The notes beneath the pieces are model-generated. The model was not told the origin of the DNA. It saw nothing but the letters and a program-made list of their open reading frames with translations, and did no database searches. The position numbers and the translations under genes were made by a program. A stretch of 57,673 nt of DNA from Chloromonas sp. AAM2 (taxonomy: Eukaryota > Chlorophyta > Chlorophyceae > Chlamydomonadales > Chlamydomonadaceae): the NCBI GenBank assembly GCA_004335635.1, contig QAXH01004465.1:7846-65518 (forward strand), given 5' to 3'. Positions 39,401-51,905 of the stretch are shown one piece after another (the first letter of the stretch is position 1; every line of letters starts with the position of its first letter).

Positions 39401-41560
39401 TGTTCCTTTTTGGATCAGCATTTGAGTTGCTGGATCATCTGCTGCTGCCGTCAAACGATGCCTTGTACTCGTGTTCGCCTGCTGAGGAGTCAATTCATCA
39501 CCTGCTAGCATGATGCAATGTGTTGGGTGATGCATGAACCTACCGCGCAGTAGTTGAGGGCCGTGCAGACGCCTGCCAGCACAGCACCATGCTTCATCAT
39601 CACGCCCTTGGGATCACCTGTCAGATGGAAACACATGGCAACACATAGTTCCATCAACAGCAGGTCCCACATGAGAAGCACATACATGCGACTGAAGCAG
39701 CCATATCATATCACTTGCGTCAGAAACTGGTCAAGTCAGTAGTGTACGTGCCATGCACACAAAGATTTGTCTGTGGACCTCTGCGGCCCTCTCACTCACC
39801 CAGTTTTAAACCTTATTGCGTGCACAATGTCACACGTGTTTCAGTTGGCTTGCATGGACACACGCACGCACGCTCGAGCCCACACGCACACACCCACACA
39901 CACATGCGCACCTGTTGTGCCTGAAGTGTACATGATGGTGCACAGGTCGTCAGCACTGGGTGGCACGGGCTCCGAGGGCTTCTCCTGGCCCAGCTTCTTG
40001 AGCTCATCGTACGAGTACAGCTCATAGCCCTTCTCCTTAACGGCCTGCAGCGAAACCAAGAAGCATGTGAGCATCAACAAAACATGTATGCGTACACATC
40101 TGTGACGAGGCCTGACCTTTTAACATGCAGCTGATCAGGCAGCTGATCAAGCAGTCTGCATGGATGAAGAAAAAACGCAGTGTAGTTCCTTGCAAACCAC
40201 CTGCTGTTGTAACCCACCTGCTGTGCGGCCTCGTCTCCCGGGCCCCAGTACACCACTGCCTTGAGCACACCCTTGGTTTTGTCCAGAGCCTGCAGCCAAC
40301 AGTAGACGCGTGAGACAACCAACTGGAATAAACAGCACTATGTCGAGCCGGGTGCGGCTGCAGATGAAGTGAATAACTGTCAATCAGCGAACCATAAGGT
40401 GAACACGGCAAATAAACAAATCAAGTGCTGGGCTGTTGGCTGGTAATTTGAATGACCTGTGGCTTGCTTTTAAACCAAGAATCAGTGACATACACTCTCG
40501 CAGAATGATGTGAAGCCCGCAACACACCTTGACCACCGCAGGAAACTTGCTGGTGTCCACAAAGGCAACCACCGCCTCCGCATGGTTGATGATGAACTCG
40601 ATGGCGTTCTCACCCAAGGAGTCATACAGGGGCACGCAATGCATGCTCATCCGGTTGCAGGCCTGCATGGGCACGACAAGGATGGATGTCGGGTATGTGT
40701 ACAGCAAAGATCCAAAAGATGGTGTAACACGCAGAAAGTAAGTCCCTGAAGCGTGCCAAGGTTGGTTGTTGAACCAGTGAGCAGGAGCTCAGCACAAGAA
40801 CTGGTGGCGCAACCAACGGGGCTACTGGGTACTGAGCACAGGCATGTCCAAGGCTGGATGTGATGTGAAAAGCTTTTATGAAGGTTGTCCAGGACATGCA
40901 GACTTCCGAGAACATGGTCAAACCCTAAAGCACTTCTTGATATCCGATCGCGTGCGTTACAAGGACTGCTTGGACTGGGCCCGCAGATCGCAGCCAACAC
41001 TATCATAGAAGCAGGCACGCTGGTGAGCCGCGTTGGCGGTTCCACCATCCTGAGCCGAAGCTGTCGCTGGTCCCATCAGGCATGCGGACAGACCATGCAC
41101 AGACGGGCAACTGCGCACTGGTGACGCCAGCATGTCATGAGGCTCTTTGAGCCTCTGCCAAGGTTCTTCTTGAATGATCGTACAACTACCGCACCTGCAT
41201 TGTCATCATCCACTCTGGACAGTTGGGCCCCAGAACGCCCACGCGCTGCTTGGGATTGACGCCGATGGCACGCAGACCGCTGGCTAGCAGAGCCACCTCG
41301 TCGCCCACTTCCTTGTATGTCTTGAATTGGAATGGGCCCGCCGAACCGTCGGCTTTCTTCTCGCGCTTGCCAAGGCAATCGTAGCTTCCATACTTCTCCA
41401 CGGATCGGGCGAACAACTCATACAAGGTCGAGACCTCGAGCGATGGGAATCCATCCTTACTGCCTGCGTGCCGGTATATGGCGCTGGCACTGGGTACCTT
41501 CCCATCGGCAGACTCAGGCCTGACCTCGCCCAACGCAACCAAATGGTCGTCCCTGCCCAT
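34793..41560 (-). CDS. LACS: Long-chain acyl-CoA synthetase (663 residues, 19 exons)
   Basis: It activates free fatty acids to acyl-CoA with ATP. Exons from the 5' end: 41560-41195, 40662-40528, 40289-40218, 40044-39912, 39617-39544, 39341-39271, 39062-39011, 38580-38476, 38248-38156, 37951-37814, 37518-37406, 37170-37116, 36879-36817, 36592-36478, 36190-36060, 35770-35690, 35507-35434, 35183-35102, 34831-34793. They sum to 1,992 bases with all phases consistent. Motifs: P-loop IMYTSGTTGDPKGVM, RLLSYLPLAHIFDR, VVSGGAPL, QGYGLTETCA, GWFHTGDIG and IDRKKNIFKLAQGEYVA. Length and the EYVAVEKLEN region match plant LACS enzymes of the ER/plastid-envelope group. The C terminus VINKKA ends in dilysine plus Ala and is not a peroxisomal PTS1 signal. 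The ATG at 41560 is the first in frame; the protein begins MGRDDHLVALGEV with no signal peptide. Confidence 0.97.
35830..35950 (+). repeat. Imperfect 57-bp duplication plus TCATCAT run
   Basis: AATCGCTGGTGCAACAGGCA and AACCGCTGGTGCAGCAGATG start two related segments about 57 bp apart, followed by a TCATCATCATTCATCATCATT run. The segment is intronic in the acyl-CoA synthetase gene. Confidence 0.7.
36430..36477. repeat. (CA)n microsatellite forming a LACS 5' splice site
   Basis: On the gene strand the exon ends with the codon for Gln plus G at 36478, and the intron is a (GT)n run from its first base for about 48 bases. This is the same arrangement as at 13070. Confidence 0.95.
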
Positions 41561-41820
41561 CTTGTATATCAAATGTATGAGTTTGTAAGCCAATTGTGGA
41601 TCTGGCAGGGCGATGAGCTCAAATATTACTAGATCAAGGGCGGTAGAAACGTGCCAAAGTTTCTACGGCGATTCCTCGCGTCTTCATTAGCAGTCTTCGT
41701 CTCTTGAGTGCATGTGCTCTTCCCTTCCAGACATTTGCGTTTAGCGTCGCATGTTGGCTGAAAGCCTGAAGGGCTTGTGAAGGCGGTTCCCGCACAGTTC
41801 GGCAGGAGGCACACGCCATC
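41561..41820. promoter_or_regulatory. Compact divergent promoter, LACS and U2B''
   Basis: The two start codons are 260 bp apart on opposite strands, so both 5' UTRs and core promoters share this interval. Beyond a weak AAATATTACTAG patch at 41622-41633, no element could be identified. Confidence 0.6.
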
Positions 41821-43709
41821 ATGGACGTGCCTCCGGGACCCACGCTTTACATCAACAACCTGAACGAAAAGGTTGCGAAGGAAGGTCAGTAGCCATGCAA
41901 GATCGGCGAGCATGACCATCGACTGCAGAGCAGTGCTCATGATACCTATCTTTTCATGCGTGTGCAGAGCTCAAGAAATGCATGTATGCCATGTTTAGTC
42001 AGTTTGGCAAAATTCTGGACGTGGTGGCGCTCAAGACGCTGAAGTTGAGAGGGCAAGCATGGGTTGTCTTCACAGACACGGCAGCAGCCACCAACGCGCT
42101 TCGGACCATGCAGTCTTTCCCATTCTTCGACAAGCCAATTGTGAGTCTTCAGGAGGCATGCCGTTTGCCTCTGAGGCTCCTGCTTGCTGTTCGGACACAA
42201 CATCCTGGCATGAGGCAATCCACACCTGTGTTGCCAACCTTCCTTCGTGTTGAGCAGAAGATTTCATACGCCAAAGGAGAATCTGACGCCATAGCCAAGT
42301 TGAAAGGCTCCTACAAACCCAGGAAGAAGAAAGCAGACAAGGCAGCTGCAGGCAAAGGTGCGACTGCGGTTGTTGGCATGTACCAGCATGACTGTCAATA
42401 GGAGCTGCATGCATGCTGACAGGATTTCCTCTCACCGTGTAGATGTCCCACGATCTAGGCTTAATTGCAACTGCTGTGTTGGCACTGGCTGCTCATCAGT
42501 GCACGCCGGCACTGCTTTTGCATGGGCCAGGCACTTGGAATACGAAGACTCCCGCATGCTGACATGTCGGCATCAATGTTCAAACAACTGCCATGCTATG
42601 GTTTGACTGCCTTGCAGAGGCACCAGCTGCTAAGGGCAAGGCGCAACCAGCAGCAGCGGTGAGTGACCAAACACCAGGAGCACATGCAGCCATGCAAACA
42701 TCATATCCACACGCATCCATGCAAGCATACAGCGTGCCGTCAGTAACACCTTGCAACAGAATTAGGCCGCGCATGCTCCTGGCATGCATTTGCTACAACA
42801 TCTGACAAACTTCAAGGAGGCCGATCATTCCAGCAGCACGCACCGCTGCTGATCAAAAGTGACAGGTGCATCGTACAGGAAGGAGACGTTGTTGCCGCAG
42901 GACAGGACCATGGGCGTGATCAAGAGTCAGACACGCTTAATCCTGTCTGCGCTATGCACAAGGTTTACAGGCTATTGCTATCCATGCAAAGAGCACGCAT
43001 TTCCTTGTTATGCTGCAACTCTGCCGTGGTTTGTCTCTTGCAGGGCGGTCCCAAGGTTGCTGCTGGACCCCAGGCGCAAGCACCACCTAACAAGACCCTC
43101 TTTGTCCAGGGTCTGCCTGAGGCCACGACCGACCAGATGTTGCAAATGCTCTTCGCTCAGTTCCCTGGCTTCAGGGAGGTGAGTTTTCCCACTGGTCATG
43201 ACTCTCCCAAATACAGTGTGTAGGCTTCGCCTGGCTTGCTGCACATTCTGCAGTTTGGAGTGTCCTTACAGCAATACCTGACCAACCTGCATAGGCTTTG
43301 CATCAGAGCAAGCAACAGCAGGGCACTCTTGCGACATGCATCAGAATGCCAAACGTTGTGAAACGGATACAATACGCCGATGTGAGAATAGGATAGAACC
43401 GAAGCCAAAGGAAGCAAAACCAAAGACATGCGTGTGTATGGGTGCTGCATGAGACCATTGCTACATGCTTGCTGCCAAACTAAACATGCTGCTCAATGAT
43501 GTACCATGAAGATCTTGCCGCTTCATGCACAATGCTATGCTCTCAAGTGTACCACATGGCCATGCATGCAGGTGCGCATGATTGAAGCCAGGCCTGGTAT
43601 TGCCTTCGTGGACTTTGACAACGAGATGCAGAGCGGAGTGGCCATGCAGGGCCTGCAAGGCTTCAAGATCACGCCTAACCATGGCATGGTCATTAGCTTT
43701 GCAAAGTAG
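41821..43709 (+). CDS. U2B'': U2B''/U1A-type spliceosomal snRNP protein (two RRMs)
   Basis: It binds U2 (and in some lineages U1) snRNA stem-loops in the spliceosome. Exons 41821-41884, 41968-42140, 42258-42357, 42618-42658, 43044-43178 and 43572-43709 give 216 residues in phase. RRM1 has RNP2 [11 protein letters not shown] and RNP1 RGQAWVVF, followed by the typical [19 protein letters not shown] Lys/Ala linker ([15 protein letters not shown]) leads to RRM2 with [15 protein letters not shown] and [14 protein letters not shown]. The protein ends GMVISFAK, the usual end of this family. No U2A' partner gene is in the window. It could serve both snRNPs, like the single fly SNF protein; the sequence alone does not decide. 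Confidence 0.95.
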
Positions 43710-43937
43710 AGCAATTGTGGTGTGGCCTGCGGAACTGGCTGACCAGACAGCACTGATGACGTGCTCGTAGGCCGAGTCATTTTTGTTGCGGTGCTTCTGA
43801 CTGAAGTTGGATTTTGTGGGTTAGCAACTATTCTGCGTGTACATATGCCCGGTCTTCCTGCCAGGGCTTGTTGCACTGAGTCTTTTCATCATCCAGCCTC
43901 TTGACTCGTATGTGTTAAACCTATCCATAAACCTGTC

Positions 43938-43958
43938 TGTAACCCTGTGCTGTTGTAA
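43938..43958 (+). promoter_or_regulatory. Two TGTAA polyadenylation-type signals after U2B''
   Basis: TGTAA occurs at 43938-43942 and again at 43954-43958, some 230 bases past the stop. TGTAA is the usual poly(A) signal in chlorophycean algae. Which one is used is not visible. Confidence 0.5.
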
Positions 43959-44323
43959 AACTGTGTCTATCTGAGCCCCAATGGGCGTTCAAGTCTTGGC
44001 ATGGGATGGGCAGCCTAGGCGCCAGGCAGTGAGTAGCAGGTCATGCAACAGGCCCATCTGAGGGATAGCTGCTCTCAGGCAGGCAGCTATGCATGCTACG
44101 AAGGCAGGTTGTCGGGACTAGTCTAATCAGAACAAGTCTCAGGTTACCAACAGCCTCTGACAAAACCAAACAACTGACTTCTTCTGTTTGGCTCGGCACG
44201 CACTGCGGAAGACGGCCGAGTGTGCTGCTTTATTCCTTCGGCATCTTGCACCAACTGTGGTCATCGAATGGGGCTGCAAAGCCTAACCGCGAGCAGACAC
44301 TAGGGTTCGCTGAGGCGAAAAGG

Positions 44324-45754
44324 ATGAGCAGTGTCATTGAGGAGTATAAGCAAGTCAGGGAAGGCCTGGTGAACGACATTGCTAAAGTGGAGCGTGTGGT
44401 GAGCCTTGAGCTGTCCTCTGCGCTGTTGTTAGTACACCATGCGCGAAAGGACACCCAGCTACATTCTGCATGCCGTATGCTCTATGACGTGCTTGCGCCT
44501 GGCACGCTTGGCATGTGCTGATCAATGTATACCATGGCGAGCAGATGTTCCTCAGTGGTCGTGTCTGAGCAAATCATGCACCGCCATGGACTCCATGCGT
44601 CCTTACCTCGCATGCATGCAGCTGACTGACCTAGAGACGCAGTACCACACCGCTGAGTACAGTCAGGCAGGCAGCGTACTCAAGGTGGGCCATGCACAAC
44701 GTAGCAGTGCTGTCACGAATGATTGCATGCAAGACTGCGGAGCATGCACCTTAATGTGGCAACATGTGGCGGCAGCTGACGCTCAATTCGGGTTGCTGCT
44801 TAGACTTGCAGGCCAGACCAATATGACAGGCACACCATCACTGACGAAGCAAACCGTGCGCATGTGTATGAGGAAAGCACATAGGTGTGTGCTGCAGGTA
44901 TATGGAAGACACATCAAGCCAGCACAATCGCTATGCGCTATTAGATCTAATAGTTCCATCCTGGAGCTTGTAAACTGGCACAGGCACACTCATCCATTTG
45001 CAGGGCTTTGACGGGTTCTTAGCCAGCAAGGAGAACCAGCGCAAGCGTGCTCGTGGGTACAAGCCTGACGACCGCCTGTTCAGCCTCTCTTCACGCAGCT
45101 CTCCAGCAGTGAGTTCACTCCTAGGCTAGGCTGCCACGGTGCTCCTTGTTGTCTCGTGCGCTGCTTGCTCCTGCTTCTTGTCTTCGCTGCCCTGTATCAT
45201 ACCTGAACGCTACAGCCAAGCATGCGTCTTGCGTTGCGGTCGATGCCTGATTCTGCCACTGTTCTAGCGCACCTGGGTATACCAACAGCTTCTTGTCCGA
45301 ATACAACTCACATTGGCACAAAATACGTGACCCCTTCATAGTCCTTACACAGACGCCTACTCCTCTAACAACCAGCCATGGCTTGCACCTCACACACCTT
45401 GCTGCTGCTGTTTGAAGTAACGAATCTGTAGCATCGCTGTAGCATCTCTGCAAAAGCCAGGGCTTTGCGTGCAGGCTCAACCATGCGTTCACTTGTGTGC
45501 GCGTGTCGTTGTGTGCATGTGTTCACACCAGGAGCAGTCATTGTGTGCATGTGTTCACACCACATGTGGTCATTGTGTGCATCTGTTCACATCTCATGCG
45601 ATCATTGTGTGCATGTGTTCAGGCCCGTGAAGGGGACTCTGCAGCTATGGACGGAGATGCAAACGCTGGCATGGTGGCAGCCAAGAAGATGGGAGCGTAT
45701 GCACAAAAGGGCTATGCACAGAAAGGCTACGCACAGAAGCAGCTCAAACGGTGA
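44324..45754 (+). CDS. EAF6: EAF6-like subunit of NuA4/ING histone acetyltransferase complexes
   Basis: Exons 44324-44398, 44622-44684, 45004-45108 and 45623-45754 give 124 residues in phase. The N half is a predicted coiled coil (MSSVIEEYKQVREGLVNDIA, LTDLETQYHTAEY). The family hallmark follows: GSVLK, then GFDGFLASKENQ and DDRLFSLSSRSSP. This matches the Eaf6/MEAF6 pattern in which a Trp or Phe-Asp turn precedes a basic stretch and an ERLFS-like motif. In yeast and animals Eaf6 bridges subunits of NuA4, NuA3 and MOZ/MORF complexes. The C terminus carries three GYAQK-type repeats, which is lineage-specific. The frame is open upstream to an ATG at 44093, but similarity starts at 44324. The last intron is made largely of a tandem repeat. 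Confidence 0.87.
45506..45622 (+). repeat. 31-32-bp tandem repeat whose last copy is the EAF6 splice acceptor
   Basis: The core TTGTGTGCATGTGTTCAC occurs at about 45509, 45540, 45572 (one mismatch) and 45604. In the last copy the final base is G instead of C, giving TTCAG followed directly by the exon at 45623. Confidence 0.88.
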
Positions 45755-46021
45755 TGATGCATGGCTATGCTATCTGGTGTCACGCCTCGACTTTTGAGCA
45801 CACGACGTCAAGGAGGACGACTGCATTCATATGGTGATCTAGCATTCATTAGGTGCTGTAACAGGCTACCCAGAAAGCAGATGCGACGTGTCCCTGGCAT
45901 TGAGAGCCCTCTTAAGGCTCAGCTTCAGTCGTGGATGGTGACTGTGTACTGCGGTACGGCATCCACAGTTGGCCCACAGTGCTTTAGTGGATTGTTGCAA
46001 GTTTGGTGTGGCCATTCACAT

Positions 46022-46773
46022 GAGGGGAGGAACTCCTACCCGTCCAACCTGCAAGTAAAGGGGATTGTGACACCCCCCGATAGTATGATGGTGCTATCCT
46101 GTCTGCGAACCCCATTAGGCACAAAAGGGCCAGGAAACTCATCACAAAGAAGTTATAGTCTGCAACCACAGGGCCATCACAAAGAAGTTATAGTCTGCAT
46201 GCAGCCAACAACCACATGGCCATCACAACGTAGTTATAGTCTGCATGCAGCCAACAACCACTCCAGAAGCACTTGACGTCTCTGACAATACAACATGCTG
46301 AACTCCAACGAACCAACACCAGCAACACATCCCGTGACATAATTAACACAGTGCACACAGACACCACAAAATTCTGTAACTCTCAACGACATCAAACACC
46401 TCATCACTGAGTCACAAGGAATTCAGTTGCGACGGCCATGATTGCACCGGAAAGGCAACCATATTTTTTCCAAGCTGAAAGTGAAAACGTTTACCCTTGA
46501 TGAGCTTTTGTCGTTTCAAGCACCGTTCCATCAATTCTGATGTATTGCAACAGGCCTTGATGTGAAAGAAGTCTTCCGTGTTGTCATGTGCTGTGATTTC
46601 AACCTCGAGGTTGGTATGTGTGAATTGATATGTTTTCAAGCCCCATTTTGGGTCTAATGAGGTCTGCGGTCAGGATAGCACCTCGTGGGGTTGGCCACCA
46701 CCATCACTGTCCTGGTGTGTCGCAATCCCCTTCACATGTAGGTTAGACGGGTTAGAATCCAATCCCTCCCCTC
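46022..46773. mobile_element. Possible non-autonomous element with long inverted ends
   Basis: GAGGGGAGG, CCCGTC(C/T)AACCT and GTGAAGGGGATTG-type blocks at 46022-46095 recur inverted at 46693-46773. The interior is about 600 bp, with the TTATAGTCTGCATGCAGCC array and a minus-strand ORF (46639-46412) that begins MKTYQFTHTNLEVEITAH. That ORF matches nothing I know. The ends are about 75% alike, so if this is an element it is old. Confidence 0.45.
46141..46262 (+). repeat. Tandem array of TCACAAAGAAGTTATAGTCT units
   Basis: Three head-to-tail units read CATCACAA(AGA/CGT)AGTTATAG, TCTGCATGCAGCCAACAACC and a CATGGC spacer. The inverse of this unit is present in the ASCC1 gene at about 8057-8140, where it covers a splice acceptor and the first codons of an exon. 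Confidence 0.85.
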
Positions 46774-47709
46774 TTGTGATTTCAACCTGATGACGTGTGG
46801 GCATTTGAGTCGAAAGGGACTGGATCATTTCCACGCTTCGACTCTGCTCTGTGTTGCATTTGTGCTGTTGTTCCTGATACAGACGTGCCAGCCGTGGAAC
46901 TAGCAGACAAGACGTGCTCAGCATGTACAACATACGGAGTGCTGGTGCCTGATTGTTTTGACGCTAGCAAGCCAGGCAAGAGACTAGCCCTGAGATTGTA
47001 AACGAAGGAACCAGGAGAAAAACCATTTTTTTCGCCTGCCTTGCACACATTGGTCTTGGCTCAAGGTGGTGTGGCTGCCAGGCTGCAGGCGGGATGATGT
47101 GGTCAGGTCACCTGGTGACGTGAGTCAGGTACGGGTGGTCTGCGCATCTAAGTTCATGCATCCTATCATCCATCCCATCAATTCTTCATAAGACAAGCAG
47201 GTCATGCAAGGCAGGCACTTTCAGCCATGTCTGCTCCGCTCTTCGCCTGGCTACCCTGCTTGTCAAGCCAAATGACCAATGCATGGAGAGTTCAGACACT
47301 GTTCCAAGCCAGCTGGCATGATGCTATTCCATCCTGGATCCTATGCGCGGCGCAGTCTGGCATCTGCTCCGACGCAGCAGAACATTGGCTTTGGCATCGC
47401 GCGCTAAGGGCAGCCGGAGGTGGTCTAGACAAGCCTTGATGGCTCGATGGCTGGATATTTATCTTGTGCGCTCAAGCACTTGAGAATCCTGTACCTGACG
47501 TCAGACTCCGGACAATGGCAATCCAGCCGGACAGGCGCGTGCAAAAAGATCTCAATATACTGAGCTGCCTCGCGAGCTCAACACCATCCATTCTCGACCC
47601 TCATCCAAAGCGTTTTTTCAGTGAGAAAAGTGAGCGTCTGGCTTTCTTCATTAGCCCCGCCTGCCCCTCACCTCGACACCTTTTGCCCTGTATTACGCAG
47701 GACGACAAA

Positions 47710-49960
<2,251 letters not shown>

Positions 49961-50239
49961 GCCCCCATGGATGCTAGCCTGTACCATCACCAGTGTGGAC
50001 TAGCGTACATTTGAGCTTATGGTCGTGGACCCTGTCTGCTTGCGCTGATGCCGGGCAACCGCAGGCATACTTGCGTAGTAGCAGGTGCCATTGGCTGCCG
50101 CTTGCCCCATTTTTGAGGTTGTGCTTCTGACCACCTTGCGCTGGGGTTTTGTCGCACAGCTTGGGTGCAGTTTTGAGTGCGGAGAGTGAATGGCATGCAC
50201 GGCTTGGGCGCACGCCAGTCAAGTGCTCTGGGTTTGCAA

Positions 50240-50244
50240 TGTAA
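50240..50244 (+). promoter_or_regulatory. TGTAA polyadenylation-type signal after GapA
   Basis: A single TGTAA (CAATGTAAGCG context) lies 280 bases past the GapA stop, a usual 3' UTR length for chlorophycean nuclear genes. Confidence 0.55.
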
Positions 50245-51306
50245 GCGTGACATGACAAACAAATTGTCCTATGGCTATAGGCCTTCTGTCAGGAATTGCG
50301 CATGATTGTGTTGAATATTGCCTGCGCCAAAGCGCAGTTGGGTACCTGTGACCCTATCCTGTTATTTCTTGCCCGCGCTGTGTCTTACCAATCAAGCAGC
50401 AAACGGCAATCTATCCATCCTGATACAGAGTCAGCACGCAGCTACGCACTTGGTTGAACTGTCAGTCAGCAATCAAGCCAACCAGTCGGCAGCAGACCGC
50501 AAGGGTAGGGTGAAGAAAACTAGTGAGAATTAGAGTGCAATCCACTCAAAAAACATCCCAGATGTAGCACATAGATGTAGCACATTGGATAACCAAGGTT
50601 ACATCGCCAATGCCAACTCCACGTTGGGTGATCGCTTCAGTGTGGCATGTCCCATGAAGTAACGTAATGTAGCAAAAAATTCCGCTTGAATGACTGGAAA
50701 TTGTGAGGGTTGGCATTGCACTAGCTCTGCCACTGACCTTGACCCTGACCCTGACAATGTTTTAAACAATGCCATTTTTATGGCTAACGGGATGCTTTTG
50801 GAAGGGGCTCTGTGGGGTGATGGTGGCCACAAGGGCCTCACCTCCCCTTGCTGACACGGTCACATTCCCCTTTACTAGGAGAGATTTTTGCAATTTCCGC
50901 AATCAGTTGGTGTTTGCGTTGGACGTGGAGAGGACGAGCGGAGAGCGACGGTGTCGATATATGGCCACGGATGTGACAGGTCACAAGCGTTTCTCTCACT
51001 CTGACGGCACTCTCACGACACATCACGAGTCCCTTAATGTTTACAGGCGTTTTGAGGCGCAAGCGTTTTAACTGTCGTAAAGGTCCGGGGCACTTGAGAT
51101 GACGGAGAACTAAATTGGGTCGCAGAAGGCTTTAGATAGCAGTAAAACCCGACTAACATACTGTTCATGCTAATAATTACGTGATCGAAGGAATAACCCA
51201 ACTGAGGTGTTCGTACCCGTCAACAAGGCACTTCCAATGCTGCTCACTTCCAATGATTGAAAAGGTGTCTAACAAGTACAGTAACGCACCAGTTGTACTT
51301 AGTCAG

Positions 51307-51502
51307 AAAAAAAAGATGTTTGCCAGTTCTGGGACAATTCCTGCGAACACCACTAGCAGTTGCCTCGCCTACTGTAACTACACCTTCGAGCACCATGAAC
51401 CATGTTTGCATGAACCCTGTTGCCACAGTTTCCCTGCCACCACACACTGGCTCCAGTGCCATTCTTGGAAATTGTCCCAGAACTGGCAAACATTTGTTTT
51501 TT
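51307..51502. mobile_element. MITE-like element, copy 4 (both arms)
   Basis: An A run and GATGTTTGCCAGTTCTGGGA start the element. TCCCAGAACTGGCAAACATT and a T run end it, giving inverted termini of at least 25 bases. The interior of about 140 bp is non-coding. It is one of the two most complete copies. Confidence 0.78.
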
Positions 51503-51905
51503 GCTGAGCCAGCAGGTATGGGTGACACTTCGCACATCCCAATAGTGGCCCCTTAAAGGCCAGCACTGCATGAGCTCCCTTCATCATTCTCACACACGGT
51601 GTTGGCTGCAATCCTTTCACCATGACGGGACATGCACATGGCGTGTCCGGCAAGGTGACAAGGTATTGATCAGGCCCAAGCCCTGAGCAGTAATCGTGCT
51701 CATCCATTCCAGACATAGCTCTCAAACAAGGCTCATGGGTGCCTCTTACTGACATCGGTGCATGTGAGGCCCCTTGCTGTAATTACAATTCTAAATCCCC
51801 AAATGCATGCCACGCACTGCGTGCCGCATCACTAACTCCTGCCGTATGACCTCTTAGTAGTATGAGTAGAAGTACGTTGTTTGTGTTGTGTTGCTACAGT
51901 GAGCT

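Larger units (their letters stand above)
45755..47709. other. Repeat-rich spacer between EAF6 and GapA
   Basis: It contains an inverted repeat pair (46022-46095 and 46693-46773), a tandem array (46141-46262) and a 75-codon minus-strand ORF between them. No recognised gene lies here. The last few hundred bases must hold the GapA promoter; TGGATATTTATCTTG at about 47451 is the most TATA-like patch. Confidence 0.5.
49961..51905. other. Tail-to-tail spacer between GapA and starch synthase
   Basis: It contains the GapA 3' UTR with TGTAA at 50240-50244, a MITE-like element with both arms (51307-51502) and an isolated plus-strand ORF at 50769-51071. That 100-codon ORF is basic and ends YRRFEAQAF; it has no motif I recognise and no supporting splice pattern. 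Confidence 0.5.

Noticed and set aside
44093..44323. In-frame N-terminal extension of EAF6
   Set aside because: The extra 77 residues have no similarity to the family, and the domain starts at the Met at 44324; more likely 5' UTR.
50769..51071. 100-codon plus-strand ORF between GapA and starch synthase
   Set aside because: No motif, no exon structure and no recognised family; kept as a note in the spacer entry only.
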